Source: Leptodactylus fallax (Eukaryota; Chordata; Amphibia; Anura; Leptodactylidae). Taken from it: a stretch of DNA of 64,000 nucleotides. Where the stretch lies: NCBI GenBank assembly GCA_947044405.1, contig CAMRHE010000168.1, positions 186,501 to 250,500 on the forward strand, in the 5' to 3' direction. The notes beneath the pieces were generated by a model. The model was not told the origin of the DNA. It searched no databases and saw only the letters and a program-made list of their open reading frames with translations. The translations under genes were made by a program, and so were the position numbers. Positions 1 through 11,329 of the stretch are shown piece by piece; position 1 is the first letter of the stretch; every line of letters starts with the position of its first letter.

Positions 1-617
1 CCAGAGCAAGGGAGTAAAGCTATCTAAGCTGCTGGACTTATTTGGTGCCGTGCCAGGAGGAGCAGGAGAGGACCCTGACAGGAGAGATTCATTCGGGCCT
101 AGCATACAGGTAACCAGATCCCTGTCAGGACTCCCTGTAACTCCATCCCCAGTGTACCTGGCTGGGAGAGGCAGAGAGGAGTAGTAGTGGAGAACTATAC
201 TGTGGAGCCTATAACATCCCTGGGCACCCTCCTAGAAGCAAGGCTGGGGGTTGGACACTGTAGGACTACTACCCCCATCTGGAAGCTGCTGTTGCCTTAC
301 TGTTCCTGTTGCCGAATAAAAGGCTGTTTGGTTTACCTGCACCGCTGACTCCTGAGTCGTGCCTGCTTCACCATCAGGGCCCTTCCGAACACCACCACAC
401 CGGCTCAGGGAAAAGGGGTCCGCCCTTCAACTGGAAGTGCCCCGAGGAAAAGAGCTACTACCACCACCATCCGGTAGTGCTGCAGGACCCCCCTCGACTT
501 TGTCCGGCCTAGGAGTGGGACTGGAGTGGTTGGGGAGCGTGCTAAGCCTGCTAGGTGGCACAGCATCCGCTACCACTACTCCCATCCTCCGGTCTCCTCC
601 ATCTGGGTTGTGGCACA
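1..617 (+). mobile_element. Candidate 3' part of an LTR-like element, cut by the window edge
   Basis: This stretch is clearly more GC-rich than the DNA after it. It contains a polyadenylation signal AATAAA at 315-320 followed by about 300 bp of C-rich sequence, and it could end at a CA dinucleotide near 616-617 (GGTTGTGGCACA). Such a layout would fit the R/U5 half of an LTR or the 3' end of another retroelement. No matching second LTR or target duplication can be seen because the left end lies outside the window. The short open frames here have no recognisable domain and are not called as genes. Confidence 0.3.
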
Positions 618-1561
618 TGCATGTTTAAGATTGAGTTGAGAATAGCAGTCGAGAATAAATTTAGATGGTAAAATCAGGAGGAGTAGCAGTTTATGGTGGA
701 ATCGAGAGAAGTCATCCCAAGTTTACGGACAGCTCAAGACCAAGAACCATTTCTATCTGTTTTCATGTCTATGTTCTGAAAACTTCTTGAAATCTGACAA
801 ATGATGTCCTTGTGCATTCACTGAAGTATTTTTTCTAGCAAACACAGAATTTCACATTTAGCCATTTTCACAGGCTTACAAATCGGTGGAGCATCTAATT
901 AGATGCAGCTTACGCTTTTATTCATCAGGCTAAACAAATTTGGAATGACATGCTATAAGGAATTTCTTGTGCAATTCTCCCATTTTAAATGCTTGACTTG
1001 CAAATATAGAAAACTACAGCAACAAGAGGAAAGCACAAGACAAAATGCTTCTTTCTTCAACACTGTAAATAGTAAAACTCTGATCACACTTGCCATAAAA
1101 TGTATGCTGTGTCAGACAGTGACAAGGAAAGTCATTGAAGGAAGATATTTTTGTTGAATCCTTGTCCCATATGTGTTTTAGAATACTGGTGCATGTGGAA
1201 AACTCTACTTTGATGTTTGAGGAAGAGTAGGACTAGGGGTCAAGGAAACTGCCCATCTTAGGTAAGAGGACTAGATTCCTTAATATTTGGCTACACCTGC
1301 AACTTGTCTATTAAAAGGTACTTTCACAGTGCTTGCTATCTGCTATGTATCTACAAAAAAAAAAAAGTACCATGTTAAGTGGTTCTGGTATACTTAGAAC
1401 CATTATTTTGTATAGCTGGAGCTCATCCCTGCAGGATTTATTTTTATTTTGCCTAATCTGTAAAAGACCATTTTTAGATTTTATGAGCGGAGAAATACAG
1501 GGGTTGTACCACAAAGAAGACTTATCCTGTACCCACAGAATAGTGGGGGTCTGTCTGACCA
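618..1561. other. Unassigned AT-rich DNA
   Basis: No gene, terminal inverted repeat or tandem array is recognised. A short A-run lies near 1355. The small open frames are not conserved-looking and carry no motif. Confidence 0.5.
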
Positions 1562-1569
1562 GTCATAAG

Positions 1570-2402
1570 TAGTGTTGATCGAACCCGAACTGCACCGTTT
1601 GGGTCCATGCCAAACTTCGTGCCGTCGGGTACCAGAACCCGTCCCGAACGTCAGTGCTGAAGTTTGGGTCCGTGTTTGGCTCATCTCTAAAGCTGGTTGA
1701 TTGACTGCTGAGCAGCCAATCAACCAGCTTTAACCCCTTCATGCATTGTCATGTACGTGGGAGAATGTGGGTAGTTAACGCATCTCCACGTACACGTACG
1801 TGATGGTCATCGAGCGGGCTCAGAAGCAGAGCCCATGCGATCACGGTGGGAGCCCAGCTGTATCTGATAGCCAGGCTCCCGCTGCAACAGCAGGGACGGC
1901 GATAACACCGATTCCCGCTGTTTAACCCTTAAGATGCCACGGTCAATAACGACCATGGCATCTTAGGTGTTTGTCATTGAAACTGAATGCTGCGGGCGTC
2001 ATCGAGAGCGGGTGTTAGCTGTAACTAACAGCTCAAATCGGGGGGTTTAACCCCTTGGATGCTGCGGTCAAACATGACCGCAGCATCCAAGGGCTTCCGT
2101 CGTCACAAATGTCCCCCTCGGCACCCCCCGTGACGAGATCGGGGGGTGTCCATATATATCTTCTGCAGCCTGGCGTCTGGCCAGTGACCCCAAGCTGCTA
2201 GGAGCCCCCAATACCTGGTTGATCCTGCCAAGAAGAGAGGAAGTCAGCCTATGCGTTTTACAGCCATTTTTGGGTCACAAAGTTTGGATCCCCATTGATT
2301 TCAATGAGGTTCGGGTTCAGGTCAAGTTCGGGTACCCGAAATTTTGAGCAAAGTTCGGCGGAACGCATCGAATCCGAACTTCAACGAGTTTGCTCAACAC
2401 TA
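1570..2402. mobile_element. hAT-like non-autonomous transposon with 8-bp target duplication
   Basis: The ends form an imperfect inverted repeat (left TAGTGTTGATCGAAC, right complement TAGTGTTGAGCAAAC). The octamer GTCATAAG occurs immediately outside both ends, at 1562-1569 and 2403-2410. An 8-bp duplication and TAG-type ends are characteristic of the hAT superfamily. There is no transposase inside. The terminal parts are rich in repeated GTTCGGGT-type words. The middle is occupied by a different repeat that starts with TTAACCCCTT at 1730, so the outer element appears to have been a target for later insertion. Confidence 0.75.
1730..2240 (+). repeat. TTAACCCCTT-type interspersed repeat, copy 1 (nested)
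   Basis: It begins TTAACCCCTTCATGCA and contains inverted words around ACGTAC. Its GC-rich body (CCCCTCGGCACCCCCC, GCAGCCTGG) matches, in reverse complement, the copy at 53100-54012. The right edge is unclear; similarity to the other copy fades near 2240. TTAA is the piggyBac target, so a piggyBac-type miniature element is a reasonable inference. Confidence 0.5.
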
Positions 2403-2434
2403 GTCATAAGAAGCAGGTCACAAGCCCCCAGGTT

Positions 2435-2849
2435 TTAAAGGGGTATTCCCATCTCAAGCATCTATACTGCTAGCTTATGTAAATTGAAGATTTTTCCTAA
2501 ATATTGCTTTAGCAATTCTGCTTTGTTTTCCTGCTATGTGAAATTATATCTCCCATTACTTATACAGTGTTTCCATAGAGCCGGTCCTGTGTGATAAGAC
2601 AGGACAGATGATGTCACTCACTGCTCTCATTGTTATCTACAGCTCTGCCATTCAGCTAATTGCAGTTTGCTGATAAAGCGTGTGTCTATTCTCTAGAAGC
2701 ATGTGCATATTATTTGATCTGCATTTATAGTGTTCTGTACAGTAAGCTGGGGGGAGGTGGCTTTGACTGTTTGATAAGGAATACAGGAAGTGAAAAGAAG
2801 AGACAGCAGGCAAAGCTGCTGAAACAGGGAGGTGGAAAAACTCCTTTAA
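2435..2849. mobile_element. TTAA-flanked miniature element (AGGGGTATTCCCA type)
   Basis: Left end TTAA+AGGGGTATTCCCA at 2435 and right end complement TTAA+AGGAGTTTTTCCA at 2849 agree at about 10 of 13 positions. The same left end word AGGGGTATTCCCAT starts the element at 31992. There is no coding capacity. TTAA flanks point to piggyBac-driven mobility. Confidence 0.6.
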
Positions 2850-2857
2850 TACATTAT

Positions 2858-3195
2858 GAGGTTATGTTCACACATAGGAATTTGCCGTGGATTTGGAGGC
2901 GTACTTCGCCCTCAAATCCTTACCAGATTCTGCCTCGAATCTGCCTCCCATTGTTATCAAAGGGAGGCAGAGATTGCAAAACTTGAAAAAAAATCAGCAT
3001 CCTGCTCGATCTTGCTGTGGATTCCACAGCTGATTCCGCAGCACGGGACTCCCTGCCAATTAGGCCCATTCATTTGGCCCTAATTAGCAGTGGAAAGCCA
3101 AAACAGAATGCTGATACCACAGCCAAATACGGTGGTAGAAAATGAAGAGAAATTTCTCTTCATTTTCCACGGTTTGAATATACCCTTATGGTACT
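2858..3195. repeat. Possible miniature element (GGTTATGTTCACAC type)
   Basis: A degenerate inverted relation exists between the left part (GGTTATGTTCACACATAGG, CCGTGGA) and the right part (TCCACGGTTTGAATATACCC). The interior has CCGTGG/GATTCCGC words like other frog miniature elements. The ends are too diverged to fix a target duplication. Confidence 0.35.
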
Positions 3196-3406
3196 GCCAA
3201 ATGAAAGACAAGTACAGTGGAGAAAAAAAAGTATTTAGTCAGCCACCAATTGTGAAAGTTCTCCCACTTAAAAAGATGAGAGAGGCCTCAACTATGAGAG
3301 ACAAAATGAGAAAACATATCTAGAAAATCAAATTGTCTGATTTTTTAAGAATTTATTTGCAAATTATGGTGGAAAATAAGTATTTGGTCAATAACAAAAG
3401 TTCATC

Positions 3407-4422
3407 TCAATACTTTGTTATATATCCTTTGTTGGCAATGACAGAGGTCAAATGTTTTCTGTAAGTCTTCACAAGGTTGGCACACACTGTTGCTGGTATG
3501 TTGGCCCATTCCTCCATGCAGATCTCCTCTAGAGCAGTGATGTTTTCGGGCTGTCGCTGGGCAACACGGACTTCCAACTCCCTCCAAAGGTTTTCTATGG
3601 GGTTGAGATCTGGAGACTGGCTAGGCCACTCCAGGACCTTGAAATGCATCTTATGAAGCCACTCCTTCGTTGCCCTGGCGGTGTGCTTGGGATCATTGTC
3701 ATGCTGAAAGCCCCAGCCACGTTTCATCTTTAATGCCCTTGCTGATGGAAGGAGGTTTGCACTCAAAATCTCACGATACATGGCCCCATTCATTCTTTCA
3801 TGTACACGGATCAGTCGTCCTGGTCCCTTTGCAGAGAAACAGCCCCAAAGCATGATGTTGCCACCCCCATGCTTCACAGTAGGTATGGTGTTCTTTGGAT
3901 GCAACTCAGCTTTCACTCACCTCCAAACACGACGAGTTGTGTTTCTACCAAACAGTTCTACTTTGGTTTCATCTAAACATATGACATTCTCCCAATACTC
4001 TTCTGGAACATCCAAATGCTCTCTAGCAAACTTCAGATGGGCCCGGATATGTACTGGCTTAAGCAGGGGGACACGTCTGGCACTGCAGGATCTGAGTCCC
4101 TGGCGGCATAGTGTGTTACTGACGGTAGCCTTTGTTACGTTAGATTTCTGCAGGTCATTCACTAGGTCCCCCCGTGTGGTTCTGGGATTTTTGCTCACCG
4201 TTCTTGTGATCATTTTGACCCCACGGGTGAGATCTTGCGTGGAGCCCCTGATCGAGGGAGATTATCAGTGGTCTTTTATGTCTTCCATTTTCTAATTATT
4301 GCTCCCACAGTTGATTTCTTCACACCAAGCTGCTTGCCTATTGCAGATTCAGTCTTCCCAGCCTGGTGCAGTTCTACAATTTTGTTTCTGTTGTCCTTCC
4401 GCAGCTCTTTGGTCTTCACCAT
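3407..4422 (-). pseudogene. Tc1-type transposase remnant (T1 copy 1)
   Basis: The normal start is ATG at 4420-4422 ([10 protein letters not shown]). The N-terminal helix-turn-helix part reads about 48 residues to a TAA where the other copies have Tyr (KWKT*). It then continues in shifted frames: about 4213-3917, covering the linker to the first catalytic region, here LDETK instead of SDETK, and 3916-3407, covering the second Asp (HDNDPKHT) and the Glu (NPIENLW). The end matches the family C-terminus ITKY. The first Asp survives but the frame is broken at least twice, so no functional DDE transposase can be made. The interrupting LTR lies upstream of the coding region. Confidence 0.9.
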
Positions 4423-4496
4423 AGTGGAGTTTGGAGTGTGACTGTTTGAGGTTGTGGACAGGTGTCTTCTATACTGATAACAATTTCAAACAGGTG

Positions 4497-5350
4497 TGTG
4501 AAAGATCCTCAGTGCGCCAACACCGCGCTGGCCCACACCTGAGACTTCTTTCATAAAAAACCACACTCACCGCCAGTGAGTGCTGGGTTCACAAGATAAA
4601 TACAAGACAAGCTTTCTAAATTTTATATATTTATTAACCCCTAAATGGGTCAGTATTAACATCTAACACATGCAGTTCAGAACAGATATGTAGATACAGT
4701 ATATACAAGCATTAACAGTTACTAGTTACAAGATACAGTACAATAAAATAAAAGGGAATAAAAGTGAAATAATTACTTTACCACACATATCCTGGATGTG
4801 GCTCTATAGTCCAACACTCACACATAGCATGTGGAGATCACCAGTGGAGGCAGCGGCATTAACTCCAGCATCTCAGCAACTCATCACAGCAGCCTCTCCT
4901 CATAGTAGCATCTTCATAGTAATCTCCCAGTGGTAGTCTCAGCCCAATCTCCTCCCACTGACCTCTTACCTCATATTTTATACCCTTCATTACACCACCC
5001 AGAATGAGGTCACCGGCGACGGCAAGTCTGATTGATTAATGCACTCAAGTCCAGATTCTTTGTAAGGAGCTGAGACCAAGTGAAATGATACAATGTTATC
5101 AACCATGTCTGATAAACAGCCCAGGCTGAACAATGCATGTTTATTTGATCACCCAGGTCTGTGTAGGAATACAATGGAGCCATTCTGAGATGGATACAAA
5201 GCCCTATTGTCACAATGTGACCACTATTGACAATATACCTAAGATTAGGGCTGTGCACATTATGAGTAAATGGAACTAAGAGGGAGATACGATACCCAGA
5301 GATCAAAATACATCTTTGAGTTATAGCCATATTTAAGTGGCATCATCACA
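4497..5350 (-). mobile_element. Solo LTR, family alpha, inserted in T1 copy 1
   Basis: The 854-bp insertion begins TGTGAAAGATC and ends CATCATCACA (TG...CA, both as read on the plus strand). It is flanked by a perfect 5-bp duplication AGGTG at 4492-4496 and 5351-5355. The interrupted T1 sequence is continuous across the site in other copies. On the minus strand it has AATAAA (complement of 4630-4635) in the context GGTTAATAAATATATAAAA, shared with the plus-strand LTR at 43496-44361. No internal gag/pol sequence is present, so it is a solo LTR left by LTR-LTR recombination. LTR retrotransposon versus endogenous retrovirus cannot be decided from the LTR alone. Confidence 0.82.
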
Positions 5351-5551
5351 AGGTGCCATTACTACAGGTAATGAGTGGAGGACAGAGGAGCCTCTTAAAG
5401 AAGAAGTTACAGGTCTGTGAGAGCCAGAAATCTTGCTTGTTTGTAGGTGACCAAATACTTATTTTCCACCATAATTTGCAAATAAATTCTTAAAAAATCA
5501 GACAATGTGATTTTCTGGATTTGTTTTCGCATTTTGCCTCTCATAGTTGAG

Positions 5552-6766
5552 ACACACACAAAAAGGGCTAATAATACACAATCCTATGTAATACTAAAGC
5601 GTAGAATCGCTAGCTTAGAACAACAAAAAATAAATTCTACACAAAATATAATATGAAACATATATAGTTTATTAGATACATATTCAACAAATTAATTACA
5701 CAATCACAGGGGTAACAATACATCCACAATAGGTATAATACACGTGGTATGTATTAAGTATGTAAGCATATAAACACATGGGGACATATCAAAAGTCAAA
5801 AAACATATTCATATCAATAAAGTGGGGACTGATAAACCCAAACCCCACAAAGTATACAAATTAGAGAAAGGTTCCCTAAAGAGGCAACCTAAATAACAGA
5901 TAATAAAAAATGAAAAAAAGAAAGAAAGGGGGGATGGGCAATCAGTCACACCATGCATGAAATAACACAACCATGATAAAGTCCCCATATGTGTGAATAA
6001 ATAAAACCTCATGCCATACCACGTGCCCCAAGAATGAAAAAAAATGCTTTGTTAACATAACGTTATGTAAAATAGTGTTTAACCAATCCCTTGTAATGGT
6101 TTTGATATAGTGCTACATTTCAAATACTATTCCAAATGATAGTCATTTTGGCATCTTATGCTTGTGTTAGTGCTTTATATCAGAATGACAGTCATTGTTG
6201 ATGGTCATTTAGGAAAAAGCTAAAGTTGAGACAAAACTCAGGGAACTATAAGGGACTATATAGCCTTTACTTGATCTTTATGAGTACTTAATGCACCCAA
6301 GCTGGGTCTGGGAAAACTGAAATTAAATTTTAAATTTATATTTCATGTGAGCACTATGGGTTGAATGCATTTTTCCATTAATATTCATTTTTAAGCATGC
6401 ATAAAGCTAAGCCTATCCAGAAAAAACGGTATACCAGCATCCTTGAATGAGCCCAATCACTGAAGATTTTAGTCCTCCTACTTTTGTAAATTCTAGACAG
6501 ATTACAGACACTTAGGAAATATGATAATGCAAGAGAGAGGAGTGAAGCATATGGTAACGCCTGAGGGTATAATCAGACAGAACATGCAGTTAGCTAACCT
6601 GATTTCCATTGACATTTAGCAATACAGCAGTGAGTAATGGCAGACAATGCTTCGTAAATTATACAAGAGCTCTGCGCCCAGATGAACTTTCCAGGTTGGC
6701 ACCTGGAATTTGTCAACCACAGTATGCTTCTTAATCAAGATATTTGGTAGACTGTGCTTTTATTAG
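5552..6766. other. Unassigned AT-rich DNA with old repeat-like sequence
   Basis: The first 500 bp are very A-rich on the plus strand and have the look of an old retroelement 3' region on the minus strand (AATAAA-type words), but no domain or terminal repeat can be shown. Resemblance in composition to 35738-36780 is noted without clear alignment. The rest shows no recognisable gene or repeat. Confidence 0.4.
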
Positions 6767-6935
6767 AGTGCTGCCATGTGGTATACTATGCAGTGCTGTA
6801 GCCATACTCCAAAACAGGGCAACCAACTCTTTCACTTAAGTGAAGTCAGTAATAAGGGGAAGCCCATAATCAATTAGTGCTTTCACTTAAGTGAAAGCAA
6901 TGCTGGGCCTGCATAGTACATCATGTGGCAGCACC
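6767..6935. repeat. Short inverted-repeat element with internal palindromes
   Basis: About 27-bp arms face each other: AGTGCTGCCATGTGGTATAC at 6767 and the complement GGTGCTGCCACATGATGTAC near 6933. Between them is a perfect 20-bp palindrome GCTTTCACTTAAGTGAAAGC (6879-6898) and a near copy of it around 6828-6846. It is probably an old miniature transposon; the superfamily is unknown. Confidence 0.5.
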
Positions 6936-6979
6936 CTCACTACTAGTTGTTATTTTATTAAGGTTGTAAGTAACTTATA

Positions 6980-8557
6980 CAGTGGGGAAAAAAAAGTATT
7001 TAGTCAGCCACCAATTGTGAAAGTCCTCCCACTTAAAAAGATGAGAGAGGCCTGTAATTGACATCATAGGTAGACCTCAACTATGAGAGAACAAATCCAG
7101 AAAATCACATTGTCAGATTTTTAAAGCATTTATTTGCAAATTATGGTGGAAAATAAGTATTTGGTCAATAACAAAAGTTCATTTCAATACTTTGTTACAT
7201 ATCCTTTGTTGGCAATGACAGAGGTCAAACGTTTTCTGTAAGTCTTCACAAGGTTGGCACACACTGTTGCTGGTATGTTGGCCCATTCCTCCATGCAGAT
7301 CTCCTCTAGAGCAGTGATGTTTTGGGGTTGTCGCTGGGCAACACGGACTTTCAACTCCCTCCAAAGGTTTTCTATGGGGTTGAGATCTGGAGACTGGCTA
7401 GGCCACTCCAGGACCTTGAAATGCTTCTTATGAAGCCACGCCTTCGTTGCCCTGGTGGTGTGCTTGGGATCATTGTCATGCTGAAAGACCCAGCCACATT
7501 TCATCTTCAATGCCCTTGCTGATGGAAGGAGGTTTGCACTCAAAATCTCACGATACATGGCCCCATTCATTCTTTCATGTACACGGATTATTCGTCCTGG
7601 TCCCTTTACAAAGAAACAGCCCCAAAGCATGATGTTGCCACCCCCATGCTTCACAGTGGGTATGGTGTTCTTTGGATGCAACTCAGCTTTCACTCACCTC
7701 CAAACACGACGAGTTGTGTTTCTACCAAACAGTTCTACTTTGGTTTCATCTGACCATATGGCATTCTCCCAATACTCTTCGGGAACATCCAAATGCTCTC
7801 TAGCAAACTTCAGACGGGCCCAGATATGTACTGGCTTAAGCAGGGGGACACGTCTGGCACTGCAGGATCTGAGTCCCTGGCGGCGTAGTGTGCTACTGAC
7901 GGTAACCTTTGTTACGTTAGATTTCTGCAGGTCATTCACTAGGTCCCCCCGTGTGGTTCTGGGATTTTTGCTCACCGTTCTTGTGATTTTGACCCCACGG
8001 GTGAGATCTTGCGTGGAGCCCCTGATCGAGGGAGATCAGTGGTCTTGTATGTCTTCCATTTTCTAATTATTGCTCCCACAGTTAATTTCTTCACACCAAG
8101 CTGCTTGCCTATTGCAGATTCAGTCTTCCCAGCCTGGTGCGGGTCTACAATTTTGTTTCTGGTGTCCTTCCACAGCTCTTTGGTCTTCACTATAGTGGAG
8201 TTTGGAGTGTGACTGTTTGAGGTTGTGGACAGGTGTCTTTTATACTGATAATGTCAAACAGGAGCCATTACTACAGGTAATGAGTGGAGGACAGAGGAGC
8301 CTCTTAAAGAAGAAGTTACAGGTCTGTGAGAGCCAGAAATCTTGCTTGTTTGTAGGTGACCAAATACTTGTTTTCCACCATAATTTGCAAATAAATTCTT
8401 TAAAAAATCAGACAATGTGATTTTCTAGATATGTTTTCTCATTTTGTCTCTCATAGTTGAGGTCTACCTGTGATGTCAATTACAGGCCTCTCTCATATTT
8501 TTAAGTGGGAGAACTTGCACAATTGGTGTCTGACTAAATACTTTTTTTTCCCCACTG
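6980..8557 (-). mobile_element. Tc1/mariner family T1, copy 2, full length
   Basis: Both ends are present (CAGTGGGGAAAAAAAAGTA at the left, TTTTTTTTCCCCACTG at the right) with TA on each side (6978-6979, 8558-8559), the diagnostic Tc1 target duplication. The 1578-bp body holds a degraded transposase on the minus strand. It is the most complete minus-strand T1 copy and serves as the reference for copies 1 and 5. Confidence 0.93.
7184..8193 (-). pseudogene. Tc1-type transposase remnant (T1 copy 2)
   Basis: The family start ATG is ATA here (complement of 8191-8193), so initiation is lost. The remaining protein is spread over three frames: 8190-7972 (DNA-binding N-terminus, KTKELWKD through the GAPRKISP linker), 7975-7694 (with WSDETK, first catalytic Asp) and 7693-7184 (HDNDPKHT and NPIENLW, ending VTKY). 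The first frame break follows small deletions around the VKMITR region, and the next lies after TRRVWR. The catalytic residues themselves are intact. Confidence 0.9.
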
Positions 8558-8559
8558 TA

Positions 8560-9783
8560 TAATCATATTTCTGCCTGTATCTGTTACAAAGATGATGGTT
8601 GTGGTTGGTTGGATGAACAAACACCTGTAGTGGGTGTATGACCAGAATGCTTATGTGTGTGGTTCATTATTGGATGGGGCTCAGCAATGATCTCCTACAG
8701 TGCTGCCACACAGAGCAGCTCTGGCCATACTGTAAGCTGGGCTGAGCTGCTAGTGTTTTCAATAAACACAGTGAAACATTTATTGACTATTCACCTCTCC
8801 TTGATACTAGCAGAACTGTTTTGGTGGCTTGGCCTGGGGTTCTGCAGGAGCCACACTGTGAGACACACATTCAGGTTTTTTTTATGTTGTTTTTTTTTTT
8901 TTTTTTAAACCAAAACCAATTGTAAATCATAATGGGAGTTAAAGTAAAAATTACAGATGGCATGTCTCTTTATTCCGTAAAAATTTTAATGTGTTTCCTT
9001 GGGCCTCATTCACACATTCAATTTTCACTAACAGCACACAATCCTATTGATTTTGAAGGGATATGTGCAGACGTCTTTATTTCTCCATGGACTGTTGGTC
9101 TATGGAAAAAAGAGGACATGCTGTTTTGGTCCATTTTGCAAAGTACTGAATGCATGTGCTGTCCATTTTTTACGGATTTAAGACATTAAAAGGTATAGAA
9201 ATTAGAGCATAAGACCTAAGGAGCTGAAATCGGCTGGTTTTCAATGCAACTTTAAGTAGTCATTCCCAGATGGATGTTCTAGCTTTCAAACTTTGCTTTG
9301 GCTCTCAAACTTTTGCAGTGAAAGTTGAAAGTTGAAAATTGGGCCAGTCACCCAGGAATCACATCTTAATGTAGCAGCTGCTACAAACACCATTTGATTT
9401 CAGCTGCTTTTTGTCATGGCCTGGTCCATGTAAATCTCAGTGCACCCATCCTGTCTGGTGCAATTACATGTAGGGTTTTCATTCAGGTATTCACAAGCAG
9501 TTTTTGAAGCCAAAATCAGGTATGGCTCATAATGGGAAAGAAAGCATAAATGAGAGGTGCTACTGTTTTTTCAAGCAAAAACCTGAACATGTAAATGCAC
9601 CTGAAAACACAGAATTCATATTACTACAGGGCTGTGTTTGTTTTGGTGCATAAATCACATAAGTCATAATGACTGATCAGTGTTTCATCTAACCAATTAA
9701 ATTCTCATCTGTGTGTCGAAATGTGAGTAGGGCTGTGATGCAAATTTAAGACTGGAGCCCCATTTGGCATTTCAGTCACTGCT
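8560..9783. other. Unassigned DNA with a T-rich tract
   Basis: A poly-T tract lies near 8877-8906. There are no convincing inverted repeats, and no gene is recognised. Open frames of 83-85 codons have no motif. Confidence 0.45.
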
Positions 9784-9998
9784 AGCAAATCCTTGCCACA
9801 CATAGCAAAAAAATATGCGTAGCGGAAATGCTGCGGTTTCCAAAACTATCATGGTTTTGGAAACCACAGCATGTTAATTATACGTATGGAAACACCGGCA
9901 GTTTCCCTATAGGTTGAATTGAAGCAGAAAGTCTGCAGAGGAAATCATGTTTCCGCCACGGTTTTTCCGGCAGCGCGGCAAGCTACATGGGGCCTTAC
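9784..9998. repeat. Fragment of the GGCCCCACGTAGC miniature-element family
   Basis: Words typical of the family are present: TGCGGTTTCC, GTTAATTATACGTATGG, AGAAAGTCTGCAGAGGAAA, TTTCCGCCACGGTTTTTCCG and the right end GCTACATGGGGCCTTA. These occur in the same order in the complete TTAA-flanked copy at 34377-34705. The left end is diverged. Confidence 0.6.
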
Positions 9999-11329
9999 AC
10001 AGCACAAAGTTAAGTGATGTGATTTCAGGAAAAATAGGCCATTGTACTTTACCATATAGTTAAGATTGGTGAATGGCTTCAGAGCTGCGGCAAGTGTTAC
10101 TCTGACTGTAAATCATCACAACTGACATTTGTGGCAGTAAGTCACATACATTTATAAAGGCAGAAAAAACCTATTACACACCTCACTAAAATGTGGCTTT
10201 ACCTTTACGAAATTACAAAAGAATGTGTATCCCCTCACCAACAAATAATGTGAAGATTAAAATTAGAATATCCCTCTGGGTCCTTTACATACAATATTAG
10301 AAATATTCAAAAACTCAAGATTGCGAAAGAGAACCAACTATTTAAAAACTTTCAATAAAGACCCCAACTTGTTTCACTGCTAGCATGTCATACTTATGGA
10401 TTGTAGGGCTATAGCCAGAATACCCAGTATGCATATTTCTTCACTGTATAGGAAAATGCTGTCTGCTCAGTAGACTATTTTTGTGCTATGAGACCTTGTG
10501 TTTTTAATACAAAATGAGACAGGAAAACTAGAATACAATTATTTAATATATTGTCAGAGGGCTGCATTTACAATGCTCTCCATTTCTCAGCTCCTGTAAA
10601 CTAACATTTACTGTAACGAAACTGTCCAAACTTGATGTGACATTGGTGACCCATAATTCCAGCATTTTGTAACAGCTAGCTCTTGAAGATTAGAAATCAT
10701 ACCTAGGCACAGACAACATGACAGGGTATTCTTTAGCTCATCTAAGCACTATGGCGTGCACAAGCAAGAACCTCCCCAAACCACTTAGAATTTTAAGAAA
10801 GCGTGTAACAACAATTGTGTTAGTCAGGCACTACACAGCCCTTTACCTCTCCAGCAACAGATGGGGAAGTGACTGGCTGACAGCTGGACAGATGGAGGGC
10901 TGAAAACAATGGCATGTGTTCTTCCCATTCTAAAGACAAACGAAGAGGTTAAATAACTGAAATTTGTATTACCAAGTATTCTAGGTCTACAAACGCAGTC
11001 AGGAGAAAATGCCATACAACTAATATCCCAATAAGCAAACAGAGCATCTAATATCACCTTAATATCAAATAAATGCCCTAATGTTTCCTGTTAGCTGAGT
11101 ATAGCAGAGTTTGAGTTATCTTTCAGTTCCATAAACTGTGAATGTAGCCACAGTGCACATGCACAATCGCCAGTCCATGAAAACAAAGGACATGGAGCCC
11201 CTATTGTCATGAAAAGTAGGGGTCCCAGCAGTTGGACCTCAAGCGATGAGACATCACTCATGCTGCTAATTGGTGATAAGGGTTGATTTTTATTTTGATC
11301 CTTTGTTACTATTAGATTATTACTATTAA
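9999..11329. other. Unassigned DNA
   Basis: No gene, array or terminal repeat is recognised. The region may be old single-copy sequence. Confidence 0.4.

Larger units (their letters stand above)
3215..5551 (-). mobile_element. Tc1/mariner family T1, copy 1, interrupted by a solo LTR
   Basis: The left terminus (3' end of the element) begins at 3215 after a TA at 3213-3214. Similarity to the other T1 copies stops at about 5551, within the opposite terminal repeat, so about the last 100 bp are missing. A 29-bp internal deletion is visible in the left terminal repeat (after GAGAGGCCT, near 3276). The element is split at 4497-5350 by a solo LTR. It shares with copy 2 an in-frame 6-bp deletion in the transposase relative to copies 3 and 4, so copies 1 and 2 form a subfamily. 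Confidence 0.9.

Noticed and set aside
2212..2230. A 19-nt exact match to the start of eukaryotic 18S rRNA (TACCTGGTTGATCCTGCCA)
   Set aside because: The match stops abruptly. The paralogous repeat at about 53683-53710 reads TACCTGGTTGGTCCTGCTG on the minus strand, so the resemblance arose by substitutions within that repeat family and is not rRNA-derived.
3780..4295. 171-codon plus-strand open frame
   Set aside because: It is antisense to the T1 transposase. Equivalent antisense frames occur in every T1 copy (for example 7557-8066 and 45134-45802) because of codon composition.
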